From: an uncultured Bacilli bacterium
GTDB lineage: Bacteria; Bacillota_I; Bacilli_A; RF39; UBA660
Direction: 5' to 3'
Assembly: GCA_934100165.1 (NCBI GenBank)
Contig: CAKOPN010000005.1
Coordinates: 1-64,000, forward strand
DNA: 64,000 nucleotides
Shown: in pieces, positions 37,701 through 45,794 of the stretch
How positions within the stretch are numbered: position 1 is the stretch's first letter
Layout: every line of letters starts with the position of its first letter
Position numbers and translations under genes: made by a program
Notes under the pieces: model-generated
Told to the model about the DNA's origin: nothing
What the model saw: the letters and a program-made list of their open reading frames with translations, nothing else
Database searches by the model: none

Positions 37701-38421
37701 AGAACTTGGAGCTACATTTAGTGATGTAAATTCTCTTCTTGCAAAAGTTGCATCTTTGAATAGTGAAATAACATCATTGAATACAAAATTCTCTAACATT
37801 ACTTCACAATCAGGAAATCTTACATCTATAGTAACAGGTACACAAGAGATGTTAACAAATCATATTAAAACACTAATGCAAATTGCAAATACCACTCAAG
37901 ATGAAAATACAAAGAACAGTATTTTACAAGAAGTAGCAAGTTTACAAAAACAACTTCAAGAGTTAAATTTAGCTAGTCTTACTAGCCAGGTTACAGACTT
38001 AAATAACTCAGTTATAGAGTTAAATAAAGAAGTTACAGCGTTAACTAAGAAGTATGAAAATGAAGTATCTAAACTACCAGCAATGTCTAGTAAAGTAGAA
38101 GAATTAGTAGAAGGTAGCGAAGAATTTAATAGTAAAATAAATGAACTAAATCAAAAAGTAACATATCTTGACTCAGTAATATCTGGTACTTTAGTAGATA
38201 AGACAGAAGAATTAGCAAATGGTTCTAAAGATTTATATACTAATTTATCAAAATTTGATGTTGAAGGAATTCAAAAAATGAGTTATTATATAAATGGTAA
38301 GGTAAAAGGTTTAACAACTAAGTTAGAAAAATTAGTGGAACTTGGAGATAACTACGAAACATTTACAATGAAGGATAAAGATACTAAAGGTGAAACTAAA
38401 TTCATAATAGTTATAGAATAA
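34711..38421 (+). CDS. MMPL/RND-type exporter fused to a secreted heptad-repeat protein
   Basis: 1236 residues. Residues 1-688 are a complete MMPL family exporter with 12 membrane helices in two six-helix halves, each with an extracytoplasmic loop (about 30-170 and 375-520). At Met690 the frame continues straight into a second module that looks like a whole secreted protein: a basic start, a hydrophobic signal-like helix and VMAS (about 690-716), then a beta-rich domain and a long coiled-coil region (about 930-1200) with LANGSKDL/LVEGSEEF heptads like those of YhgE/Pip-associated proteins. An SD-like GAGG 5 bases before ATG 36778 could allow internal initiation. Likely role: proton-driven export of a lipid or drug under TetR control. 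Confidence 0.85.
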   Translation: MKKFSEFVCKNKIIILIVSLLLIIPSIYGMYKTRVNYDILIYLPDDIETVKGQNILTSDFKMGSYSTIIAEGASSKDILKFEEKVRNIEGVNKVVSAIDVTGLSLPLEFLPSEMTKKLKNGDSTLILVTFDDTISSDRTLDAVSQIREDASGMFHIGGMSSIVLDTMKVSDEEVVMYVIIAVVCCLAVLMISLDSYIAPFLLLANIGLAILYNMGTNTIFGEISYITKAISAVLQLGVTMDFSIFLYHRYLSFKRKYKTKDEAMENAICDTIVSVVGSSLTTVAGFLALCTMMLTLGKDIGLVMAKGVIFGVISVVTVFPAILLTFDNLIEKTSHKVILPKFEGLNKFIVKNYKIIFAIFLILIIPAWYGNKNTEVYYNLDKTLPRDLESSIANSKLKETFNIVSPEIILVNKDLKSSDFEKMTNEISNIEGIDLVLSSSMIDSLGIPKEMLGDEVTSIFENDNYQLVLVNSVYATATNELNSQIDELNTIVKKYDENAIIAGEGPLMKDMVEISNQDFNNVNYSSIALVFIIMIIVLKSASLPVLLVCAIEFAIFINMGLSFYTNVTIPFVSSIVIGTIQLGATIDYAILMTTKYLEKRKEGKDPKESIKYSLDNSVSSIIVSGFCLFAATFGVGMYSRLEMISSICNLIGRGALISMVVVIFVIPTLLLIFDKIICKTTSGFGKEVNMKNKVKKSLAVFAIGVLTLGSTTVMASTKNETVYARLSKDGKVNKILVNEHIYSDEKTIKDMSDLKNIMNISGDEDFTIDGNNITWNGNNIFYQGETDKSLPVEVEITYKLNGEEISKDELKGKSGKVEITLSFKNNDSHTVNVNGKSTTMYTPFVVTMGTILPVKGNDNFTITNGKVVNNGVNNIALALATPNLDASLGLSELSSMNNITISYETSSFKESTIYLVVTPKIIDKEDLKVFDNLDSLYSSISYLSSSSTKLVNGSKTLSDGMNAYNQKIVELANNISTLKLGTNLLAQKYGIINSGIEELGATFSDVNSLLAKVASLNSEITSLNTKFSNITSQSGNLTSIVTGTQEMLTNHIKTLMQIANTTQDENTKNSILQEVASLQKQLQELNLASLTSQVTDLNNSVIELNKEVTALTKKYENEVSKLPAMSSKVEELVEGSEEFNSKINELNQKVTYLDSVISGTLVDKTEELANGSKDLYTNLSKFDVEGIQKMSYYINGKVKGLTTKLEKLVELGDNYETFTMKDKDTKGETKFIIVIE

Positions 38422-38451
38422 AAATAAAAGGTAATAATAAAGGATGTAAGG

Positions 38452-39027
38452 GTGAAAAAAATGAAAAAAAAGTTAAATGAAATAATATGTGCATCAATAG
38501 TTATGTCAATATTCTTTCTAGTTATGGGTATACTTCTTGTGGTAAACCCAGAAATATCTCTCGATGTAATATCATATATGATTGCAACATTTCTAATTGT
38601 CAATGGTATCTTCTTATTTGTACTTGATTTTAAGTTAGGTGGATTGCTTATTTTCTTTGATAATATCATCTCAGGTGTTATATCAGTAGTGCTAGGTATT
38701 TTGGTTTTGATAAATCCAAGCTTAGTATCAACATTTATCCCAGTAGTGGTAGGAATTTGGTTTATTATAGTAAGTATTTTCAAAATAAGAATATCACTTC
38801 TATTTGATGATGATTCAAAGGTATTATCAATAATACTTGCTATTATTGGTGTAATAACTGGATGTTTCTTAATAGTAAACCCATCTGTTGGAAGTATAGC
38901 AATTATACTTGCTACAGGCATATCTTTTATAGCATATTCAGTTGTAGATATAATTGAAATGATTATCTTCAAAAGAAATCTTAGAGTTATAGAAAAGAAT
39001 ATTAAAAAATATATAGATTTTGAATAA
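38452..39027 (+). CDS. HdeD-like (DUF308) membrane protein
   Basis: 191 residues, six hydrophobic segments in three similar pairs, each ending in an NP motif (VVNPEIS, LINPSLV, IVNPSVG). This triplicated pattern defines the DUF308/HdeD family of small membrane proteins of unclear function. It lies 30 bases after the MMPL gene without a promoter of its own, so it is probably co-transcribed and TetR-controlled. The start may be GTG 38452 (SD AAGGATG) or ATG 38461 (SD AAGGGTG); both fit. Confidence 0.8.
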   Translation: MKKMKKKLNEIICASIVMSIFFLVMGILLVVNPEISLDVISYMIATFLIVNGIFLFVLDFKLGGLLIFFDNIISGVISVVLGILVLINPSLVSTFIPVVVGIWFIIVSIFKIRISLLFDDDSKVLSIILAIIGVITGCFLIVNPSVGSIAIILATGISFIAYSVVDIIEMIIFKRNLRVIEKNIKKYIDFE

Positions 39028-39031
39028 TATT

Positions 39032-39064
39032 AAAAAGCAACTTAGAAAAGTTGCTTTTTTAATT
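39032..39064 (+). terminator. Terminator after the MMPL-HdeD operon
   Basis: A 12-bp stem AAAAAGCAACTT/AAGTTGCTTTTT followed by T residues. Confidence 0.85.
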
Positions 39065-39138
39065 CTTTAATTAGACTAATTTTGCTCTTTTCAATAATAA
39101 TAAAGCCTATTATAATTATTATAAGGATAGGTGAGATA

Positions 39139-40353
39139 ATGAAAAATTATAAAAAAATACTTATAGTTTTACTTTTAATAGTAATATTAACTGGATGCAC
39201 ATCAAAGAAAAATGATACACCAAAGGATGACATTAAACCTGATACTAGAACAGAACTAGAAAAGAAGGTTGATTCTACGTTAGAGGGCATGACTCTTGAT
39301 GAAAAGATAGGGCAGATGCTTATGATTTTTTATAGAAAAGATACTGTTGATTCTACACTTGAAAGTGCTCTTAAAGATGTTAAACCAGGTGGATTTATCT
39401 TATTTAAGGAAAACATAAGCACGTATGACAAGACTTTAAATTTTATTAAAACAGTTAAAAATTCTTCTTCTATACCAATGTTTATTTCTATCGATCAAGA
39501 AGGAGGAAATGTTCAAAGACTTTTGGCACTTCAGGATATGAGTGTATCTAACATTCCTTACATGTATGATGTTGGGCTAAAAAATGATGAGAATCTTGCA
39601 AGTGATGTAGGGAAAGTTATTGCTGAAGAATTAAGAGTATTTGGTATAAATATGGATTTTGCACCAGATATTGATGTTTATTCAAACAAGGATAATAAAG
39701 TAATTGGTAAAAGAAGTTTTGGCACAAATAGTGATATTGTTTCAAGGTTAGGCCTTTCTCTTGGTAATTCACTTTCGGCAAATGGAGTAATTCCTGTGTA
39801 TAAACATTTTCCAGGCCACGGTAATACTGCAACTGACTCTCATGTGTCTCTTCCAATTGTGGATAAAACAAAAGAAGAATTATATTCACTTGATTTAATA
39901 CCATTTCAAAAAGCAATAGAAGCAAATGCTCCAGTTATAATGGTTGGACATCTTGCAGTGCCAAGTATAACTGGTGATAATACTCCAGCATCAATTTCTA
40001 AATCTTTAATCACAGATTTCCTAAAAGGTGAAATGGGTTATAAAGGATTAGTAGTGACAGATGCTCTTAACATGAATGCTTTAACAAATTATTATTCACA
40101 AGATGAAATATACGTAAAAGCAGTAGAAGCAGGAGTAGATATACTTTTAATGCCATCATCTTCAAGAAATGCTTTAAACAGTGTAAAAAAAGCTGTTGAA
40201 GATGGAAGAATTACAGAGGAAAGAATAAATGAATCAGTAAAGAAAATATTAACTTTGAAGTATGAAAAAATAGAAGAAAATTACAATGAATACTTACCAT
40301 CAAGTTACTTAAATAGTAAAGAGCATCAAGAAATACTAAAAAAGGTTAAGTAA
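39139..40353 (+). CDS. nagZ: Glycoside hydrolase family 3 lipoprotein (beta-N-acetylhexosaminidase, NagZ-like)
   Basis: 404 residues. A lipoprotein signal peptide ends in the lipobox LTGC, so the enzyme is anchored outside the membrane. The GH3 barrel shows FISIDQEGGNVQRL, the NagZ-type catalytic loop KHFPGHGNTATDSH at residues 222-235 (general acid His/Asp) and nucleophile Asp308 in VVTDAL. NagZ enzymes remove N-acetylglucosamine from peptidoglycan fragments during wall recycling. There is no C-terminal GH3 sandwich domain, as usual for NagZ. ATG 39139 follows AAGGATAGGTG; a longer frame from 39082 has no SD and would hide the signal peptide. Confidence 0.9.
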   Translation: MKNYKKILIVLLLIVILTGCTSKKNDTPKDDIKPDTRTELEKKVDSTLEGMTLDEKIGQMLMIFYRKDTVDSTLESALKDVKPGGFILFKENISTYDKTLNFIKTVKNSSSIPMFISIDQEGGNVQRLLALQDMSVSNIPYMYDVGLKNDENLASDVGKVIAEELRVFGINMDFAPDIDVYSNKDNKVIGKRSFGTNSDIVSRLGLSLGNSLSANGVIPVYKHFPGHGNTATDSHVSLPIVDKTKEELYSLDLIPFQKAIEANAPVIMVGHLAVPSITGDNTPASISKSLITDFLKGEMGYKGLVVTDALNMNALTNYYSQDEIYVKAVEAGVDILLMPSSSRNALNSVKKAVEDGRITEERINESVKKILTLKYEKIEENYNEYLPSSYLNSKEHQEILKKVK

Positions 40354-40360
40354 TTAAGAC

Positions 40361-40397
40361 ATAAAAAAACCTCTAGGAAATCCTAGAGGAATTTTTT
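40361..40397. terminator. Bidirectional terminator between nagZ-like and clpB
   Basis: Perfect 9-bp stem CCTCTAGGA/TCCTAGAGG with loop AA, seven A before and six T after. Confidence 0.9.
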
Positions 40398-42507
40398 ATC
40401 TTTCAATATATAATTCATTATCTTTAACACTTATAACTATATCATCACCATATTTGATTTCACCATTTATAATTGCTTTTGCTATTAGTGTTTCAATATT
40501 TCTTGATACAAATCTTTTAATTGGTCTAGCTCCATATTTTTCATCGTAAGAGTTTTCAATGATAAAGTCTCTAGCAGTATTTGTTAACATAATATTGATA
40601 TTTTTATCTGTAAGTCTCTTGTTGATATCATTTATAATCTTATCAAGTATTTTGTAAACAGTATCCTTCTTAAGTGCTTTAAATATGATTATTTCATCAA
40701 TTCTATTCAAAAATTCTGGTTTGAATGTTCTCTTTAATTCATCCATTACAAGTGTATTAGAATTATCTAAGTTATCAAGAATGTATTCACTACCAAGGTT
40801 AGAAGTCATGATTATAATAGTATTCTTAAAGTCTACAGTTCTTCCTTGTGAATCAGTTATTCTGCCATCATCAAGTATTTGAAGTAATATGTTGAAAACA
40901 TCTTTATGAGCTTTCTCAATTTCATCAAATAGGACTATACTGTAAGGGTTTCTTCTAACAGCTTCAGTTAATTGTCCACCATCATCATAACCAACATATC
41001 CTGGAGGAGAACCAATTAGTCTTGCAACAGAATGGCTTTCCATGTATTCACTCATATCAATTCTAATCATATGACGTTCATCATCAAAAAGTTCATATGC
41101 AAGTGTTTTAGCAACTTCTGTTTTACCAACACCAGTAGGTCCAAGGAATATAAATGAACCAATTGGTCTGTTTGGATCTTTGATACCACTTCTAGCACGG
41201 ATTATTGCATCACTTACTAGTTTTATGGCATCATCTTGTCCCATAACACGTTTTTTCATGTTGGATTCTAGATTTAAAAGTTTCTCTCTTTCTTCGCCAA
41301 CAAGTTTGCTTATAGGAATATTGGTCCATTTAGAGATAATAGCTGCAATACTTTCTTCATCGATAGTATCACTTAATATTTCGTTTTTGTTTTGAGCTTC
41401 TAGATTACGAAGTTCTTTTTCGAGTTCTGGAATAACACCATGTTTAAGTCTAGCTGCCTCTTCTAAGTCATAAGTATCTTCAGCTCTTTCAAGCTCATGT
41501 TTCTTACGTTCAATTTCTTCTTTTTTCTTGTTAATTTTAGTGTTAATTTCTTTTTCACTTTCCCAGTCACTTTTTAACTTTCCTTGCTTTTCTTTTAATC
41601 CAACAAGTTCACTATCAATTTCTTCAATTCTATGTTTTGAAAAATCATCTTTTTCTTTCTTTAAAGCTTCTTTTTCAACTTCTAGTTGCATAATGTTTCT
41701 TGTTAAAGTATCAAGTTCAGTAGGAACAGATTCCATTTGTACCTTTACAGTAGCACAAGCTTCATCAACTAGGTCAATAGCCTTATCTGGTAAAAATCTA
41801 TTAGTAATATATCTATTAGATAGAGTAGCTGCCGCTACAAGTGCTTTATCTTTAATTGTAACTCCGTGGTAAACTTCAAATCTTTGCTTTAATCCACGTA
41901 GTATTGTTATTGTATCAAGCACTGATGGTTCTTTTACTAACACTTGTTGAAATCTTCTTTCAAGTGCACTATCTTTTTCAATATATTTTCTATATTCATT
42001 TAAAGTAGTAGCGCCAATACAGTGTATTTCACCACGAGCAAGCATAGGTTTTAGCATATTACCAGCATCCATAGCACCTTCAGCACCACTTCCTACTATC
42101 ATGTGAATTTCATCGATAAACATAATGATGTCACCATCAGAATCTTTAATTTCTTTTAGAACAGCTTTAAGACGTTCCTCAAATTCACCACGATATTTTG
42201 CACCTGCAATAAGTGAACCCATATCTAGCTCCCAAATTGTTTTATTTTTAAGGCTGTTAGGTACATCACCTTTAACAATTCTTTGCGCAAGACCTTCAAT
42301 AATTGCAGTTTTACCAACACCAGCTTCACCAATTAAAACTGGGTTGTTTTTTGTTTTTCTAGACAAAATCCTAGTTATACTACGAATTTCATCATCACGG
42401 CCAATTACAGGATCGATTTTTCCATCCTTAACGGCCTGTACTATATCACGACCATATTTCTCAAGAACATTTTCCAAATTTTCTTGATATGGATTTCTCT
42501 CATTCAT
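40396..42507 (-). CDS. clpB: ClpB disaggregase lacking the N-terminal domain
   Basis: 703 residues. AAA+ domain 1 has Walker A GEAGVGKT at residues 60-67 and the ERRFQ arginine-finger region. The coiled-coil middle domain (about 270-390) is present, which separates ClpB from ClpA and ClpC. AAA+ domain 2 has Walker A GPTGVGKT near 452-459, FDEIEKAH and the C-terminal GARPIKR sensor-2 motif. ClpB rescues aggregated proteins with DnaK. The usual 140-residue Clp_N domain is missing: the protein starts about 30 residues before domain 1. A strong SD (AAGGAGGG) and promoter directly upstream show this is the true start. Heat-shock controlled by CIRCE. Confidence 0.95.
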   Translation of the reverse strand: MNERNPYQENLENVLEKYGRDIVQAVKDGKIDPVIGRDDEIRSITRILSRKTKNNPVLIGEAGVGKTAIIEGLAQRIVKGDVPNSLKNKTIWELDMGSLIAGAKYRGEFEERLKAVLKEIKDSDGDIIMFIDEIHMIVGSGAEGAMDAGNMLKPMLARGEIHCIGATTLNEYRKYIEKDSALERRFQQVLVKEPSVLDTITILRGLKQRFEVYHGVTIKDKALVAAATLSNRYITNRFLPDKAIDLVDEACATVKVQMESVPTELDTLTRNIMQLEVEKEALKKEKDDFSKHRIEEIDSELVGLKEKQGKLKSDWESEKEINTKINKKKEEIERKKHELERAEDTYDLEEAARLKHGVIPELEKELRNLEAQNKNEILSDTIDEESIAAIISKWTNIPISKLVGEEREKLLNLESNMKKRVMGQDDAIKLVSDAIIRARSGIKDPNRPIGSFIFLGPTGVGKTEVAKTLAYELFDDERHMIRIDMSEYMESHSVARLIGSPPGYVGYDDGGQLTEAVRRNPYSIVLFDEIEKAHKDVFNILLQILDDGRITDSQGRTVDFKNTIIIMTSNLGSEYILDNLDNSNTLVMDELKRTFKPEFLNRIDEIIIFKALKKDTVYKILDKIINDINKRLTDKNINIMLTNTARDFIIENSYDEKYGARPIKRFVSRNIETLIAKAIINGEIKYGDDIVISVKDNELYIER

Positions 42508-42538
42508 AAATATCCCTCCTTATCAAAAGAACATACAT

Positions 42539-42566
42539 ATTATATCACTAAATTAGCACTTGTCAA
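42539..42566 (-). promoter_or_regulatory. clpB promoter
   Basis: On the minus strand TTGACA, 16 bases, TATAAT with an extended TGA. The CIRCE element overlaps its -35 box. Confidence 0.8.
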
Positions 42567-42579
42567 TAGAGAGTGCCAA
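42553..42579. promoter_or_regulatory. CIRCE element (HrcA operator)
   Basis: TTAGCACTT-N9-GAGTGCCAA against the consensus TTAGCACTC-N9-GAGTGCTAA: 16 of 18 arm positions match. It covers the -35 box of the clpB promoter, so HrcA should repress clpB. The hrcA gene is not in the window. Confidence 0.85.
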
Positions 42580-42593
42580 AATTCTACAAAAAA

Positions 42594-42622
42594 TTTACAA
42601 CAATTTTATTAAATGTTATAAT
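42594..42622 (+). promoter_or_regulatory. Promoter of the yutD-like gene
   Basis: TTTACA at 42594-42599, 17 bases, TATAAT at 42617-42622 with an extended TGT. Confidence 0.65.
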
Positions 42623-42649
42623 TAAAAGGGAAAAGTAAGGGAGAAAAAC

Positions 42650-42931
42650 ATGAAAAAAGTAACATTGTTAGAAAAAGAATATGAAATAATAAAAGATGAA
42701 CATAACTGCTTTGATTTACAAGAAGTAGAAGGTTTAATTACAGACTATTTTGAACCATATGACTATATTTTAGGGGACTATTCTTATGGAAAACTAAGAT
42801 TGAAAGGTTATTATGATTCTAAAAGCAAAAAGAAAAATAAAGTAAACGATTATAGTAACATTGATACTTATATAAAAGAATATTGTTCTTTTAATTGCAA
42901 ACATTTTATTTTGAAAAAAGAAAAAGTATAA
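42650..42931 (+). CDS. yutD: YutD-like protein
   Basis: 93 residues. EPYDYILGDYSYGKLRLKGYY and the late IKEYCSFNCKHFILKK correspond to the conserved YDYIVGDWGYGQLRLKGFY and EYCNFGCAYFVLRK blocks of Bacillus YutD (DUF1027). The family is a small cytoplasmic protein of unknown role found across Bacilli. The two conserved cysteines are kept (EYCSFNC). It has its own promoter; the SD is AAGGGAG. Confidence 0.8.
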   Translation: MKKVTLLEKEYEIIKDEHNCFDLQEVEGLITDYFEPYDYILGDYSYGKLRLKGYYDSKSKKKNKVNDYSNIDTYIKEYCSFNCKHFILKKEKV

Positions 42932-42938
42932 ATTTAAG

Positions 42939-42966
42939 TTGAAAAGTTCTTTAAATGTGTTAAAAT
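42939..42966 (+). promoter_or_regulatory. Promoter of the DUF1292 and coiled-coil genes
   Basis: TTGAAA at 42939-42944, 16 bases, TAAAAT at 42961-42966, extended by TGT. Confidence 0.55.
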
Positions 42967-42994
42967 ATTATGTATAAGGATAGGGAGGATTTAT

Positions 42995-43267
42995 ATGGGT
43001 GATGATAGCAGAATGATGTCCATCGTTTTGGAAGATGGCTCAGTTGATGAAGTAGAATTTTTATTATCTTTTAAATTTACGGATAATAATAAAGAATATA
43101 TGATATACACCAAGAATGAAAGTGATGATAATGGTAATGTTACTATCTATGTAGCATCTGTAGAGAGAAATGGTGATAGTGATCCGAAACTTGGCGGAGT
43201 AGATAGTGAAGATGAATGGACGAGAATTAAAAATGTATTAAAGGAATTGTCAAAGAACGTGGAATAA
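42995..43267 (+). CDS. DUF1292 (YrzB-like) protein
   Basis: 90 residues, strongly acidic. The order SIVLEDGSVDEVEFLLSFKF, KEYMIYT, VASVE and a final EDEWTRIKNVLKEL helix matches DUF1292, a small conserved protein of Bacillota with no known function. SD AGGGAGGA. The next gene follows after 22 bases with no terminator, so the two are probably in one transcript. Confidence 0.85.
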   Translation: MGDDSRMMSIVLEDGSVDEVEFLLSFKFTDNNKEYMIYTKNESDDNGNVTIYVASVERNGDSDPKLGGVDSEDEWTRIKNVLKELSKNVE

Positions 43268-43289
43268 AAAGCAGATTGGAGGTTATATT

Positions 43290-45650
43290 ATGAACAGCGA
43301 AGTTACAAAAGATAATATAGTTGTGGTAAATGATGATCCCAAATTTTTTGCGCCACGTGATAGATTAGAGAAGAAAAGTGGTATATATCCAGTAAGAGCA
43401 AGAATGACAAACTTGACTTTCTCAACTTTTGTAGGTAGCATTAAACAAGGAAGAATACCTAAACAGTCAGAAGTATTAAACGCAAGACTAAAAGAAATAA
43501 GAGAAAATATTATCGAAACTGCTACTGAAGAAGCAGAAAAGTCAATTAGAGAGTCAGCTATAGGAACGGAGTTTAAAAGTACAACAAGTGAACTTGATGC
43601 AAAAAAAATGTTGGAAGACCAAAAACTTTTTGATGCGACTTCTGTTAATACCATCTCAAGTATTTTTACAAATAATAATGCAATTTTAACAGAGTCATAT
43701 TTAGATGGTCAAAAGAATAACACATTAAGAACTAGTTTGCCACGAGCTCTAAGGGTAAAAGGAAGTTTAAGTAAAGCTTGTCGTATAGTTGGTAAGAAAA
43801 CCCCATCATATATAGATGAAATCAAAAAAAGAATGGAAGTTGAAGAAGCCAATAGTAGTTGGAAAAGATTGTTTGACGGTGTAACTTTAATTCACGAACC
43901 AATTGAAGAAGATCAAAATGAAGTTAAAGTTATTAGAAACGCACCTAAAAAAACTGATACAAGCTTTAAAAGTAGAATTGTCAAAGCACAAATTGGCGAT
44001 GAGTTAAACGATGTAAGAAGACTATTAAATGGGATAGGTAAAAATACACCATTTAATGCGGGTCTTCAAGAAAGAGAAAGAGAATTGTTGAGAATGCTAT
44101 CTGAAACAGCTGGCATATCATTAAATATAGAAAAAACTACTGTACCTGAGGATAAGAAAACAGAAATGCAAGCTTTGATTGAAGGTCAAGTAGGGTATGT
44201 AAGACCTTTGACTGAAGAAGAATATAAAGAGAAGGCACAAGATGTAGAAGAATATTACTCAGATCCTTTCGTACAGCAAAATATAAATGATTTGGCTATG
44301 AAGAATATTTTGTTTGATATGAATCAACCAGAATCGTATGAAAAAATTGCAAGAGCAGAAAGATTTGACAACGAAAGAAGAGCGGAGATGTCTAGTGCAA
44401 TAGAGTTGCTAGAAGGAAATACAATCATTACTGAAAGTAATAAGAAAGTACCAAAGTTTACAGTAACAGAAGAAATTGCTAGGGAAGCAAGAAAAAATTC
44501 TGAAGATATTATTAGAAAAGCTCATGAGGAAGAACTTGCAGAAGCTAAAAAAATAGAAGAAGAAAAACAATTAACAATTTTGAAAAACGATGCAAAAGTA
44601 CAAGCTGCTATGCTTCAAAAACAAAATGATGAAATAGAATTATTTGAAGGAGCACAAGAGCAGGCAGAACTTCTTAATAGAGTAAACTTATTACTAGATG
44701 GTGCACAAAAGCAAGCAGAGTTACTAATAAAGCAAGAAAAAGAAGAAAATTCTTTGAAAATAGGAGCTGAAGAACAAGCTAGAATGTTACTTGACTTAAA
44801 TATTCTTCTAGATGGTGCAAATGAGCAAGCACAAATGTTGTTTGAAAAAGAACAAAATGAAGCAATGTTAGAAGATGCAAGAAAAGAGGCTCTTAATATA
44901 CAAAGATTAAATACTTTAATAGATGATGCTAGAAATCAAGCAAGTTTATTAATGATTCAAAATCAAAAAATCGACTTTTTAAATGATGCAGAACTTGAAG
45001 CACGTAGAATATATGATAGAAATAATTTAGTAATAGGTGCCGAAGAACAAGCAAAACTATTATTTGAATTAGGAGAAATAATAGAAGATGCCCAAAAACA
45101 AGCTCAAATGCTAATGGAACAAGATGAAAATGCAGAGCTATTAAGTGGTGCTGAAGAACAGGCCAAAATGTTACAACAGAAAAACGAACAAATAGAATTG
45201 TTAAATGGTGCTGAAGAGCAAGCTAAATTGTTACAACAAAGAAATGAACAAATAGAATTGTTAAATGGTGCTGAAGAACAAGCTAGGATGTTACAACAAG
45301 AAGCTGAAAGAGAAAAACTCCATGAAGATTCTCTTGAAGAAGCAAAAGCAATAATGAGAAGAAATGAAGAAGAAAGAAAAAAATATATTTATAGTCCCCC
45401 ATATCAAATTACTGAAACAGAAGATAGATATGGACAAGTAGTATCCTATCCACAACCAATAAGAATTGCTGCTGATAAACTTTTAAATTTAAAAAGAAAG
45501 ACAAAAAAGAAAATGGATCCTGCTAGTGCACTTATCTCTTTGAGAGAACAACTTGAACAAATGGATTTTGATGATGCACCTAACAATGACGAACAGAAAG
45601 AAACAATAACATTTGATCTTGGCGGAAAAACAATGAGTAAAGTAATGTAA
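43290..45650 (+). CDS. Coiled-coil repeat protein upstream of the Tad/T4SS-like locus
   Basis: 786 residues, no membrane helix or signal peptide, family not recognised. Residues 1-380 are a mixed, mostly helical region with basic patches (FFAPRDRLEKKSGIYPVRARM). From about 385 to 690 there is a run of about a dozen degenerate repeats of 17-21 residues with the core GAEEQAKLLxQ, alternating with I/L-rich segments. This predicts one long coiled coil. The last three repeats are nearly identical 60-base units at 45121-45300, showing recent expansion. It could be a cytoplasmic scaffold for the neighbouring machine, as coiled-coil proteins often are, but only position supports this. SD TTGGAGG. Confidence 0.65.
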   Translation: MNSEVTKDNIVVVNDDPKFFAPRDRLEKKSGIYPVRARMTNLTFSTFVGSIKQGRIPKQSEVLNARLKEIRENIIETATEEAEKSIRESAIGTEFKSTTSELDAKKMLEDQKLFDATSVNTISSIFTNNNAILTESYLDGQKNNTLRTSLPRALRVKGSLSKACRIVGKKTPSYIDEIKKRMEVEEANSSWKRLFDGVTLIHEPIEEDQNEVKVIRNAPKKTDTSFKSRIVKAQIGDELNDVRRLLNGIGKNTPFNAGLQERERELLRMLSETAGISLNIEKTTVPEDKKTEMQALIEGQVGYVRPLTEEEYKEKAQDVEEYYSDPFVQQNINDLAMKNILFDMNQPESYEKIARAERFDNERRAEMSSAIELLEGNTIITESNKKVPKFTVTEEIAREARKNSEDIIRKAHEEELAEAKKIEEEKQLTILKNDAKVQAAMLQKQNDEIELFEGAQEQAELLNRVNLLLDGAQKQAELLIKQEKEENSLKIGAEEQARMLLDLNILLDGANEQAQMLFEKEQNEAMLEDARKEALNIQRLNTLIDDARNQASLLMIQNQKIDFLNDAELEARRIYDRNNLVIGAEEQAKLLFELGEIIEDAQKQAQMLMEQDENAELLSGAEEQAKMLQQKNEQIELLNGAEEQAKLLQQRNEQIELLNGAEEQARMLQQEAEREKLHEDSLEEAKAIMRRNEEERKKYIYSPPYQITETEDRYGQVVSYPQPIRIAADKLLNLKRKTKKKMDPASALISLREQLEQMDFDDAPNNDEQKETITFDLGGKTMSKVM
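45121..45300 (+). repeat. Three 60-base tandem coding repeats
   Basis: Three successive 60-base units, each encoding a version of the 20-residue GAEEQAKLLQQ repeat. Units two and three differ at only a handful of positions. The repeats lie inside the coiled-coil gene and keep its frame. Confidence 0.85.
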
Positions 45651-45661
45651 AATTAAAAAGT

Positions 45662-45693
45662 AAATTACCATGCACTACATGGTAATTTTTTTC
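45662..45693 (+). terminator. Terminator separating the coiled-coil gene from the Tad-like operon
   Basis: Perfect 11-bp stem AAATTACCATG/CATGGTAATTT with loop CACTA, followed by T residues. Confidence 0.85.
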
Positions 45694-45701
45694 TAAAAAA
45701 G

Positions 45702-45730
45702 TTGCCTTTTTAAATACCATGGGGTATACT
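45702..45730 (+). promoter_or_regulatory. Promoter of the Tad-like operon with an internal inverted repeat
   Basis: TTGCCT at 45702-45707, 17 bases, TATACT at 45725-45730. The spacer and -10 contain an inverted repeat ATACC-ATGG-GGTAT (45714-45727), placed where a repressor would block RNA polymerase. Confidence 0.5.
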
Positions 45731-45794
45731 TATTATAGACTAAGGTAGCATGAATAATCTATCACAGTTACTTAAAAATGGGAGATGAGTGAGT

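Noticed and set aside
38352..38972. A 206-residue open frame on the minus strand opposite the HdeD-like gene
   Set aside because: It is a mirror of the repetitive hydrophobic plus-strand gene, with no SD and Ile/Thr-rich, non-protein-like content.
41528..42487. Open frames on the plus strand opposite clpB
   Set aside because: They are Ser/Leu-rich shadows of the strongly conserved clpB frame without SD or promoters.
45121..45300. Three regular 60-base repeats resembling a small CRISPR or satellite array
   Set aside because: The units are contiguous with no spacers and encode a continuous coiled-coil frame, so they are coding repeats.
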